Below, piece by piece: positions 1 to 6,261 of a DNA stretch of 15,556 nt. The DNA is from DATKKG01 sp964475215. GTDB taxonomy: Archaea; Thermoproteota; Nitrososphaeria; Conexivisphaerales; DTJL01. Position 1 is the first letter of the stretch. Each line of letters begins with the position of its first letter. The stretch lies in assembly GCA_964475215.1 (NCBI GenBank), contig CAYYVT010000126.1, positions 1-15,556 on the forward strand. The letters are read 5' to 3'. Position numbers and translations under genes: made by a program. The notes beneath the pieces were generated by a model. That model saw only the letters and a program-made list of their open reading frames with translations. It ran no database searches and was not told the DNA's origin.

Positions 1-183
1 AAGGTCACCCTTCAGGATCTGGAGCGGCTTACCGGCTTGAACCCCAAGAGCATCAGCTCGAGGCTCAGCGAGATGGCGAAGGCCGGTCACGCCGACCGAC
101 TGGCATCCGACAGCGGAGTCTTCTATCACATCACCACAGCCGGAGTAAACTGGCTCGCGAAATCCCTGGGCAAGCTAGGCTAG
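1..183 (+). CDS. C-terminal fragment of a winged-helix DNA-binding protein
   Basis: Frame 1 is open from the first base to a TAG at 181-183 and encodes the last 60 residues of a protein whose start lies outside the window. The visible part reads as a helix-turn-helix (LQDLERLTGLNPKSISSRLS, then EMAKAGHADR) followed by a beta-wing-like stretch (SGVFYHITTAGVNWL). This is the pattern of MarR/ArsR-like winged-helix domains, with the 'Y-x-I-T-x-x-G' ending typical of archaeal DNA-binding regulators. It is most likely a transcriptional regulator. Its last 9 nt overlap the end of the convergent winged-helix gene on the minus strand. The family cannot be named from this fragment. Confidence 0.7.
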   Translation, partial: KVTLQDLERLTGLNPKSISSRLSEMAKAGHADRLASDSGVFYHITTAGVNWLAKSLGKLG

Positions 184-573
184 AGGGTTCTCTGGAGGCT
201 TCTTCTGGACGTAGCGGTAGCTCCTCGGGGTCCCTTCCCTGCTGAGCACGCCCTCCCTCACGAGGTCCGTCAGGCTGTGGGAAATCGCCGTCTTGTCGTA
301 GTGGTAGCCCATCCTTGCCAGCTCTTCATCCACGTCAGAAAGGCCCCTCAGGGAGGAGAACCACGAATCATTCCATAGCTTCTCTAAGAGTATCTTGCAG
401 GTGACCCCCCTTTCCGGTTTATCCTGCGGAAAACCCTTCTCATCCAACGGCCCTGGGACGTTGAGGCCGGCAAGCACCTTCGAAATCACTTCGGAGACCC
501 GGTCCTCGGGGACGTCAAGCTCGACCTCCCAACCTCCGCGCTTTAGCTTGATGTGAATTACCGTCGAGCTCAA
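175..573 (-). CDS. winged-helix domain protein, small (132 aa)
   Basis: The N-terminal 35 residues look like a beta-strand plus helix (IHIKLKRGGWEVELDVPEDR), followed by a linker. A winged-helix-like domain runs from about residue 57 to 124: TCKILLEKLW, then a helix-turn-helix around YHYDKTAISHSLTDLVREGV, then a wing ending SYRYVQKKPP. I know of no assigned function for this archaeal type; a DNA-binding or protein-docking role is inferred from the fold. The start is a TTG at 573 with a G-rich stretch containing GGGGTGGGGG just upstream. No ATG lies near the conserved start. It is divergent from the NurA-HerA pair and shares its roughly 70-bp promoter region, so co-regulation or regulation of that pair is possible. 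It overlaps the convergent fragment gene by 9 nt. Confidence 0.75.
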   Translation of the reverse strand: MSSTVIHIKLKRGGWEVELDVPEDRVSEVISKVLAGLNVPGPLDEKGFPQDKPERGVTCKILLEKLWNDSWFSSLRGLSDVDEELARMGYHYDKTAISHSLTDLVREGVLSREGTPRSYRYVQKKPPENPLA

Positions 574-587
574 GCCCCCACCCCTTT

Positions 588-615
588 ATTGTTGAACACA
601 ATCAAGTTGCGCAAC
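588..615. promoter_or_regulatory. two short palindromes in the divergent NurA / winged-helix promoter
   Basis: ATTGT-tgaac-ACAAT (588-602) is an inverted repeat with 5-nt arms. GTTGCGCAAC (606-615) is a perfect 10-bp palindrome directly next to the NurA TATA-like box. The motif TCAAGTTG occurs at 602-609 and again at 650-657. These are candidate operator sites for a regulator of the divergent pair. Short palindromes can occur by chance, so support is modest. Confidence 0.35.
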
Positions 616-624
616 ATTTATGTA
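615..624 (+). promoter_or_regulatory. TATA-like box for nurA-herA
   Basis: The sequence CATTTATGTA sits in a locally AT-rich stretch. Its centre is about 26 nt before the TTG at 646, the spacing expected for a leaderless archaeal transcript and the same spacing seen at several other genes in the window. It argues that the GTG at 553, which would place this box inside the reading frame, is not the true start. Confidence 0.5.
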
Positions 625-645
625 GCCCGCCAGCCTGTACTGTTG

Positions 646-1677
646 TTGGTCAAGTTGAACAAGCAATTAAATGTTATCCTCTCTTCGCCCGCCGTCAACA
701 AGTTCGGGGAGCTCTCGGCGAACAGCTTCTCCGATCTTGACGGCAAACGCCTCGTCTTGGTCCGGAGGGGGGAGGATCTGGAGCCCATCAAGGGTTGGAG
801 GGCTGCATGCGATTTGGCAGAGATACGTCCGATCCAGCCGAAAGGGACGAGGAGGGACGTGGCTGCCATCGACTCGAGCGTCATCCAAGTCGCCGAGACG
901 GAAGATGGCGCCGTATACGCCGCGAAGGCCTCACTGGCCTTCAACATCGGCGGAACGAAGAACTCCGTTGTGGTCGGACCCAGTGTAATCTACGTGGGCG
1001 ACGACAATGTCCACGCCCTGCTCGGGCTGCTGGAGAAACCTGTGCCCAGGAGGATCGTCCTTTCGGATACCGCGATGGCAATGAGGCTAATCCGGGTCCT
1101 AATGGAGAGGACCCTGGCGCGCGAGGTCTCCACCAGCCTTGAGCAGGGCCTCCTCCTGCTTGACGGCTCTCTGAAGCCGTCATTGTTCGAGCCCAGGGGA
1201 AGTTCCCTCAGAGGCCTAGTCGAAAGCTATGACGGAGAATTGAACCTCCTCGCAGGAGTCGCCAAGTGCACCAAGCTGAAGGTGCTACAAGGCATAGAGG
1301 GCCAGCTATACGAGGATGATGTTCCACCCTCATACGTCGACGTCACTCAGCATGTGAGGCTTTTCGTGGCCGACCTCCTCGGCAGGTCGTATCTCTCCAA
1401 GCTAGCACAGGATGGCGTCCCCTTCAGGGTGGACCTCACAAGGACCGAAGATCCGGATGTTGTGATGTCCACCACCATCGCAAGCGACGTCTTGGTCAGG
1501 GGCTACCCTGAGACGCTGAGGGCAGCCCACTTCCTTTCTAGCTTCTCCGACGCGGAGGAGGCCATAGTGAAGAGCCAGCTCTCAAGGAGGGCCCGGGTCA
1601 CGGTCCTCCCGTCGGACAGCCTCAGAAAGACGGTGTTGGGGCCGTTGACCATGTCCAGGAGGCGGGGCGCCAGCTGA
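646..1677 (+). CDS. nurA: NurA-type 5'-3' nuclease
   Basis: NurA nuclease works with the HerA hexameric ATPase in archaeal DNA end resection for double-strand break repair. NurA hallmarks are visible: an acidic motif near the N-terminus (DVAAIDSSV, Asp about residue 76), a second one (LLLLDGSL, Asp about 173), the AGVAKCTKL segment matching the family's 'GisK' motif, and a C-terminal YPETLRAAH motif with a His near residue 295. Together these are expected to form the RNase H-like manganese site. The reading frame is open back to a GTG at 553, but that start would overlap the divergent gene and include the TATA-like box. A TTG at 646 (or 643/655) fits better, giving about 343 aa. It lies 41 nt before herA. 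Mre11 and Rad50, frequent partners, are not in this window. Confidence 0.82.
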   Translation: MVKLNKQLNVILSSPAVNKFGELSANSFSDLDGKRLVLVRRGEDLEPIKGWRAACDLAEIRPIQPKGTRRDVAAIDSSVIQVAETEDGAVYAAKASLAFNIGGTKNSVVVGPSVIYVGDDNVHALLGLLEKPVPRRIVLSDTAMAMRLIRVLMERTLAREVSTSLEQGLLLLDGSLKPSLFEPRGSSLRGLVESYDGELNLLAGVAKCTKLKVLQGIEGQLYEDDVPPSYVDVTQHVRLFVADLLGRSYLSKLAQDGVPFRVDLTRTEDPDVVMSTTIASDVLVRGYPETLRAAHFLSSFSDAEEAIVKSQLSRRARVTVLPSDSLRKTVLGPLTMSRRRGAS

Positions 1678-1718
1678 AGATACTGGAAAAGCAGTCAAAC
1701 CAGCTGCGCATCCTCACG

Positions 1719-3152
1719 ATGCCCGAGGAGGACTTCAAGAAGGGCGACTACGTCCGCATCGCCGATGAGAGGGAAGGGCGTTCCCTGGTCGTTCAGGTCT
1801 ACGACGACTCCTACCTTGACACAATGGGCATCCAGGAAGAGATGCTAAGGGACGAGCTCTTCGCCACGACGGAGCTCGTCCACAGCGATCCTCTTCAGTT
1901 GAACAGCATCTCCTACATGATCAAGGATGCCAAGGTCCTGATGTGCAAGATCAGGTGCGTGGTGGAGGGGGGAGTCGCCCTTCCCGACATGGGCTGGCTT
2001 CCGAGCAGGAGCAACAGCAGAATCACAAAGCTTTCCGCCGAGGACCTGATCAGCCTGATGGGGCGCCGTGGCACCAGGCCCATCAGCCTAGGAAGCACCC
2101 TGTCCGGCGAGGAGTTCTTCATCAACGCCGAGGACTTGGACGGCCGCCTTACCATCATTACAGGCCGAAAGGAGGCTGGCAAGTCACACATCGCCAAGCT
2201 CCTGGCGACGGGGCTGCTTGACTATGGAGCGCATGTGCTCGTCTTCGACCTGAACAACGAATACGGGGGCCTTTCCTTCTCGAAGGACGGCTCCGCGAGC
2301 CGCTATTCCGCCAAGGTGAGGGTCCTTCAGCCGGGGCACAACATGAAGTTCACGATTCGCTACCTCGGGAGGCGCATAATGATGGACATCTTCCAAAACG
2401 TGCTCGAGGTACCGGGGGCCACCCTGAGGGAGTTCCTGAGGGTCTGGGACTATCTGGAAAGCTCCGGGCGCATAACGCTCAGGGACATGGAGGACGTAAT
2501 ACAGCACTGGCACTGTAACGAGCTCGTCAGGGACGCGCTTCTTGCAAGATACTACTCCTTGCTCTCTTCCGGCATCTTCACAGACTCAGAGAGATATGAG
2601 GTGCGGCTTGAGGACCTTTATTCGAGGGATGGCGACGGAGGCGCCGTCATAATTTCCATGGCAGGGGTGAACCCACTGGCGAGGAGGATGCTCGTCGAGG
2701 CCGTCCTGGCAAAGGTTGTGGAGACCCTCGAGCAGAGGATCTTGCCTCCGATGTTCCTCTTCGCGGAGGAGGCCCATCTGTACCTCAGGCAGACCTATTG
2801 GGAGGATCTCATCACGCGGATGCGCCACTACGGCGTCTTCACGGTGTTCATAACCAACCAGCCCGATGCCCTGGGAACGGGCGTCTACCGGCAGGCCGAC
2901 AACGTCTTCCTCTATAACTTCACCAACGACCGGGACCTCGAAACGATTGCACAGGCCTCGATGACGGACGCAGAAACCGTCAAGAGCATAGTCAGGTCGC
3001 TCCCCCCTCGCCACTGCCTGATGCTGGGCAAGGCTGTGGGAGATCTGCCGGTCGTCCTCCGGGTCAGGGACGCGAGCTTCCAGACGCTTGGCTTCACTCG
3101 ACTCTTCTTCCCCGTGCAGGAAGTGACCGCTGGGGAGAGAACGGCCTCCTAA
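1719..3152 (+). CDS. herA: HerA-like DNA translocase/helicase ATPase
   Basis: HerA is a hexameric ATPase of the FtsK-HerA superfamily that pumps DNA and partners NurA. The N-terminal part (about residues 8-110) resembles the HAS-barrel (KGDYVRIADEREGRSLVVQV). Walker A is GRKEAGKS at residues 149-156, followed by the family's VFDLNNEYGG segment. Walker B is MFLFAEEAH at residues 345-353, with the glutamate pair E350/E351. FTVFITNQPDALGTGVYRQA matches the usual sensor region, and the C-terminal PPRHCLML...VVLRVRDAS is also typical. At 477 aa it is close to the family's length. The start is the ATG at 1719, with no clear Shine-Dalgarno. The frame stays open upstream but offers no ATG, GTG or TTG for more than 150 nt. 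It is probably co-transcribed with nurA. Confidence 0.88.
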   Translation: MPEEDFKKGDYVRIADEREGRSLVVQVYDDSYLDTMGIQEEMLRDELFATTELVHSDPLQLNSISYMIKDAKVLMCKIRCVVEGGVALPDMGWLPSRSNSRITKLSAEDLISLMGRRGTRPISLGSTLSGEEFFINAEDLDGRLTIITGRKEAGKSHIAKLLATGLLDYGAHVLVFDLNNEYGGLSFSKDGSASRYSAKVRVLQPGHNMKFTIRYLGRRIMMDIFQNVLEVPGATLREFLRVWDYLESSGRITLRDMEDVIQHWHCNELVRDALLARYYSLLSSGIFTDSERYEVRLEDLYSRDGDGGAVIISMAGVNPLARRMLVEAVLAKVVETLEQRILPPMFLFAEEAHLYLRQTYWEDLITRMRHYGVFTVFITNQPDALGTGVYRQADNVFLYNFTNDRDLETIAQASMTDAETVKSIVRSLPPRHCLMLGKAVGDLPVVLRVRDASFQTLGFTRLFFPVQEVTAGERTAS

Positions 3153-3210
3153 TGCTAGAGACGGAATTGAACCCGCAACGTCAAATGTACAATGTTCTTA
3201 AGGCAATCGT

Positions 3211-3217
3211 TATATAG
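3211..3217 (+). promoter_or_regulatory. TATA box of the COG1709-like regulator
   Basis: TATATAG is centred 28 nt before the ATG at 3242 and preceded by a purine-containing BRE-like stretch. The spacing implies a leaderless transcript and supports the ATG start. Confidence 0.7.
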
Positions 3218-3241
3218 AAAAGGGACGGCGCGTGAAGTTCG

Positions 3242-3946
3242 ATGGGAGAAGCCACTGACGAACTGACCGTCAGCATCGCCGGGGAGCTCACCGTTAGCGC
3301 GACTCCCGGTCGATCCATGAAACTGTGGAGGGAGAAGGCGCGGATAAGTCAGGCGCAGCTGGCCAGGGCCATGGGGGTTTCTCCTTCGGTGCTCAGCGAC
3401 TACGAGAACGGAAGGAGACATTCGCCCGGGGCTGCGTTTCTAAAGCGTTTCGTCGACTCGCTCATCTCCCTCGACAGGGAAGGGAGCCGCCTGCTGACGA
3501 GCAAGCCCGCTCAGGTGGACTCGAACGCCATCTTGGGCATCGGGGAGTACGCCCAGCCTGTTACAGTTGAAGAGATCCTCAAGGAGCTCGGAGCCGAAGT
3601 CCTCGCCGGCGGCGACCAGTCCGACAGGCTCATCTTCGGGTACACCGTGCTCGACAGCATCAGGACCATCTATTCTCTCTCGGGAGTGGAGTTCTACAAG
3701 ATCTACGGCAAGAGCACCGAAAGGGTGGTCGTCTTCACCCAGGTGGGCCTCGGACGCAGCCCCATGGTCGCCATAAGGGTGTCTCAACTGAAGCCGAGGG
3801 TCGTGGTGATACACGGCCTCCGCCAGCTCGACCCGCTTGCCGTCCAGCTCGCCGAGAAGGAGCATCTGGTCCTTGCCGTTGTTCCGACGGGATCTGAGAA
3901 GCAGATCGTCGACAAGCTGGCATCCATCGGCCGGCCAAAGGCTTAA
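3242..3946 (+). CDS. COG1709-like archaeal HTH transcriptional regulator
   Basis: This 234-aa protein has a Cro/C1-type (XRE) helix-turn-helix at about residues 27-80: WREKARISQAQLARAMGVSP followed by SVLSDYENGRRHSPG, with the conserved Q-x-x-LA and S-x-x-S-x-x-E-N-G-R pattern. The C-terminal 150 residues form an alpha/beta domain (VVVFTQVGLGRSPMVAIRVS and PRVVVIHGL) characteristic of the archaeal COG1709 family. Its ligand is not known to me. The ATG start at 3242 is supported by a TATA box at the leaderless distance. The stop codon lies inside the TATA box of the next gene (DUF92), so the two genes are adjacent but independently promoted. Regulation of that neighbour is possible but unproven. 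Confidence 0.8.
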   Translation: MGEATDELTVSIAGELTVSATPGRSMKLWREKARISQAQLARAMGVSPSVLSDYENGRRHSPGAAFLKRFVDSLISLDREGSRLLTSKPAQVDSNAILGIGEYAQPVTVEEILKELGAEVLAGGDQSDRLIFGYTVLDSIRTIYSLSGVEFYKIYGKSTERVVVFTQVGLGRSPMVAIRVSQLKPRVVVIHGLRQLDPLAVQLAEKEHLVLAVVPTGSEKQIVDKLASIGRPKA

Positions 3947-3949
3947 GAA
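3943..3949 (+). promoter_or_regulatory. TATA box of the DUF92 gene, overlapping the upstream stop codon
   Basis: TTAAGAA is centred 26 nt before the GTG at 3972 and contains the TAA stop (3944-3946) of the regulator gene. The position supports a leaderless GTG start. Confidence 0.6.
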
Positions 3950-3971
3950 TCATCGAAAGGCCTCCTGATGC

Positions 3972-4799
3972 GTGGAGGGCGTATTCGTCCAGGCGCTGGG
4001 GACGCTTGTCCTCCTCGGGATTTCGGCCGCTTCCTTTCGCTTTCATGCGACCGACGCCTGGGGTAGCGTCTCTGGATTCTTCCTTGGCCTTCTCATCGGA
4101 TTAACATCCGGGTGGGCTTGGGTAGCGGTGCTGCTCTCCTTTCTGGTCATGGGCTCGGCCGCCACCCGCTATAGATACCAGTATAAGCTTTCCATCCATG
4201 CGGCGGAGGAGAAGAGGGGGGCACGCGGATTCAAGAACGTGATCGCGAATGGAGCCGTGGCTGGCTTCATCGCCGTCCTGAACTACTTCTGGCCTGCCAC
4301 GCTCTTTCCCAGACTTCTCCCATCTTTCGCGCTTGCCGTCATCTTCGTCGCCGCGATATCTTCTGCGGCTGCGGATACGCTTGCCACCGAAATAGGCCTG
4401 CTGAGCTCAGCGAAGCCCGTCCTGATAACCAAGCCCTCTTCCACCACCCCTCCCGGGATGAGCGGGGGCGTGACAATTCTGGGTGAGCTGGCCGCCCTGT
4501 TGGGAGCCTCCGCCATGGCAGTCGTGGCCGCCGCCCTCGGAGTTCTACCGGTTGTCCCGGTCTCGCTCTTCTCGGCTGCAGCGGCTGGGTTCATCGGATG
4601 CAATGTGGACAGCCTCCTCGGGGGCACGATACAGACCCTCTACGTTTGTAACGTCTGCAACGCTTTCACTGAGAAGAAGGTCCACTGCGGCCAGCCGGCC
4701 CGGAAGATGAAGGGAATCAGCAACGTTGGTAACAATGAGGTCAACCTACTCTCGGACGCGGTGGCGGCAATCGTCGCTGCCGTCTTCCTGATCGTGTAG
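3972..4799 (+). CDS. DUF92 family integral membrane protein (phytyl/polyprenyl-phosphate kinase-like)
   Basis: A 275-aa polytopic membrane protein with about six or seven hydrophobic segments. DUF92 signatures are visible: G-x-x-x-G-F-x-x-G in the first third (GSVSGFFLGLLIGLTSGWAW), GFKNVIANGAVA, then the diagnostic AADTLATEIG...KPVLIT...TPPGMSGGVTILG block at about residues 135-172, and GGTIQTLYVC...TEKKVHCG near the end. Plant and cyanobacterial DUF92 members (VTE6) phosphorylate phytyl phosphate. By extension the archaeal protein may make a polyprenyl or phytyl diphosphate for lipid or quinone synthesis; the substrate is an inference. The start is a GTG at 3972, chosen because the TATA box lies 26 nt upstream. 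An ATG at 3968 is out of frame. Confidence 0.8.
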   Translation: MEGVFVQALGTLVLLGISAASFRFHATDAWGSVSGFFLGLLIGLTSGWAWVAVLLSFLVMGSAATRYRYQYKLSIHAAEEKRGARGFKNVIANGAVAGFIAVLNYFWPATLFPRLLPSFALAVIFVAAISSAAADTLATEIGLLSSAKPVLITKPSSTTPPGMSGGVTILGELAALLGASAMAVVAAALGVLPVVPVSLFSAAAAGFIGCNVDSLLGGTIQTLYVCNVCNAFTEKKVHCGQPARKMKGISNVGNNEVNLLSDAVAAIVAAVFLIV

Positions 4800-4843
4800 C
4801 CCGCTTGCGTCCGAAGATCAGTCGAGGGCGCAATTGGCGGAGG

Positions 4844-6037
4844 TCAAAGCAGGGAGGACAGCCCCAGGACCCCTCCGATAACAATGCCCGCCGACATCGC
4901 CCAGTACAAGGCCATCTCCCGCCTTCCGTAGTGCTTTCCGTTCATCACCCTGGGGTTCGAAATGAGCCTGCCTAGGAGGTAGAGGGAGGGTATTATTATG
5001 ATGGTGTAGATCACCATGAGGTTCAGCATCAGCTTCACGTAGTTGCTCACCAGCAGGACCAGGGCCAGCGCAGGCATGCTCTCCAGGACGTACACTCCGA
5101 GGAAGGCATTACGAGACGGCTTGTCGATCGCCTCGAGGACCCCCCAGGCCGACCCGAGGGAGATGACGACCAGGGCGAGGAACCCCGCACAGAGAAATCC
5201 GATGCCCAGCAGCACAGGCGCGTTCGCCCCCAGAGGGGAGAGGGCCTTGGCGAGCTCCGCGGTCCCGAGGAAGTCACCGGAGCCGGTAAGGTGGGAGCCA
5301 TCGAGGACGATGACCGCCATGAGGACCTCGGATACCGCAGCGCCTACCAGCGTCTCGAGCCTTTCGAACCTTAGGTCCGCGGCCCGAAGCTTCTTCCTCG
5401 AATCGGCGCCGGAGTGGAAGTAAAGCATCCAGGGCATCACGACGGCCCCGATGCTGGCCGCATTGAGGAACTCAAATGACGGACTTCCGTACGGTTGAAT
5501 CGGGCTCAGACCGACCGACAACAACCTGCCTACGTCGACGTGGAAGAGTGAAACGGAAACTAGTATGAGGACTACGACCATGAAGCTGAGAGGGAGCAGG
5601 GCCATCTCTGCCTGCCTGTACTGCCGCCCCACCACGATGACCGAGTGAATCAAGTAAGCCACCAGCAGCCCTATCACGACGGGTAGGCCAACCAGATAGA
5701 GGCCAATGGCTATCCCCGCATACTCTGCCACGTACTCAAGGAAGTCCGAAACGGCCATCGGAAGCGCCGCCGCCATAGCCGTCCTGCGTCCGAAGAACCT
5801 GGCGATCGCCTCTCCAAGGCCCAGGCCCCCCACGGTCCCGAGCCTGCCCGCCGCGTCCTGGATGACGAACAGGGGCACCGTGAGGATGAGCATGATGAAG
5901 ACCATCCTGTAGCCCCAGGACGCTCCGGCCTGCAGCCCGGTGACTATCGAGGCGATGTCCACGTCCGCCATCATGACCAGCCAGGCCGGGCCGAAGACCC
6001 TCGCCCAGTTCCTCAGGGTAGTGCCATCGAAGTTCAT
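4844..6037 (-). CDS. Nramp-related divalent metal transporter with altered metal-site motifs
   Basis: About 397 aa with eleven or so hydrophobic segments and the Nramp/LeuT-fold layout. TM1 aligns as GPAWLVMMADVDIASIVTGL next to the conserved QAGASWGY. TM6 is GAVVMPWMLYFHSGADSRKK. In classical Mn/Fe Nramps TM1 carries DPGN and TM6 carries A-x-x-M-P-H; here they are D25-V-D-I28 and A-V-V-M201-P-W203. The first Asp and the Met are kept, but Asn becomes Ile and the MPH His becomes Trp. It is therefore a divergent Nramp relative and its ion (Mn, Fe, Mg or other) is open. The ATG at 6037 is preceded by GGGGTGAG, a good Shine-Dalgarno; an ATG at 6067 would add ten residues. It is divergent from the ferritin-like regulator. 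Confidence 0.82.
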   Translation of the reverse strand: MNFDGTTLRNWARVFGPAWLVMMADVDIASIVTGLQAGASWGYRMVFIMLILTVPLFVIQDAAGRLGTVGGLGLGEAIARFFGRRTAMAAALPMAVSDFLEYVAEYAGIAIGLYLVGLPVVIGLLVAYLIHSVIVVGRQYRQAEMALLPLSFMVVVLILVSVSLFHVDVGRLLSVGLSPIQPYGSPSFEFLNAASIGAVVMPWMLYFHSGADSRKKLRAADLRFERLETLVGAAVSEVLMAVIVLDGSHLTGSGDFLGTAELAKALSPLGANAPVLLGIGFLCAGFLALVVISLGSAWGVLEAIDKPSRNAFLGVYVLESMPALALVLLVSNYVKLMLNLMVIYTIIIIPSLYLLGRLISNPRVMNGKHYGRREMALYWAMSAGIVIGGVLGLSSLL

Positions 6038-6135
6038 CCGACGCTCACCCCACCCTTGCAGCACCATGCCAGGGAGTGTTCGAGGTCCCCGGAACGCGAA
6101 GCTCCTTGGATGGCACGATTCACATGATCGCGAGG

Positions 6136-6147
6136 CGAAAATAAGAG
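6136..6147 (-). promoter_or_regulatory. TATA-like box of the Nramp-like gene
   Basis: On the minus strand CTCTTATTTTCG occupies 6147-6136. It predicts a start site near 6115 and a leader of about 50-80 nt, which suits the Shine-Dalgarno seen before the ATG at 6037. Confidence 0.45.
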
Positions 6148-6156
6148 GTTTCCGGT

Positions 6157-6163
6157 GTAAAAC
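6157..6163. promoter_or_regulatory. possible operator half-site near the Nramp-like promoter
   Basis: GTAAAAC matches the GTAAAAT arm of the palindrome at 6203-6219 in six of seven positions. It lies just upstream (on the minus strand) of the transporter's TATA-like box. One regulator could thus touch both divergent promoters. A single 7-nt match is weak evidence. Confidence 0.3.
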
Positions 6164-6202
6164 AAATAGTTGACGGTGTGAATTTACTCGGGCGGAAAGA
6201 CG

Positions 6203-6219
6203 GTAAAATGGGATTTTAC
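6203..6219. promoter_or_regulatory. perfect 17-bp palindrome, candidate operator of the metal module
   Basis: GTAAAATGGGATTTTAC has 7-nt perfect arms around a 3-nt spacer. It ends 11 nt before the TATA box at 6231 of the HTH/ferritin-like regulator. This is a typical place for an archaeal activator or autoregulator site. It would lie inside the coding frame if the GTG at 6178 were the start, one more reason to prefer 6262. Confidence 0.6.
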
Positions 6220-6230
6220 ATTGTGAAAAC

Positions 6231-6238
6231 TTTATTTG
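6231..6238 (+). promoter_or_regulatory. TATA box of the HTH/ferritin-like regulator
   Basis: TTTATTTG is centred about 27 nt before the ATG at 6262, indicating a leaderless transcript and supporting that start over the GTG at 6178 or ATG at 6208. Confidence 0.6.
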
Positions 6239-6261
6239 ACGGAGAGAAGGACTTTATCTCA

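Noticed and set aside
553..645. Upstream GTG start for NurA
   Set aside because: It would overlap the divergent gene's start and include the TATA-like box and palindromes; family-like sequence starts later.
6178..6261. Upstream GTG (6178) or ATG (6208) start for the HTH/ferritin-like regulator
   Set aside because: The palindrome and TATA box would fall inside the gene, and the COG2522-type domain fits a start at 6262.
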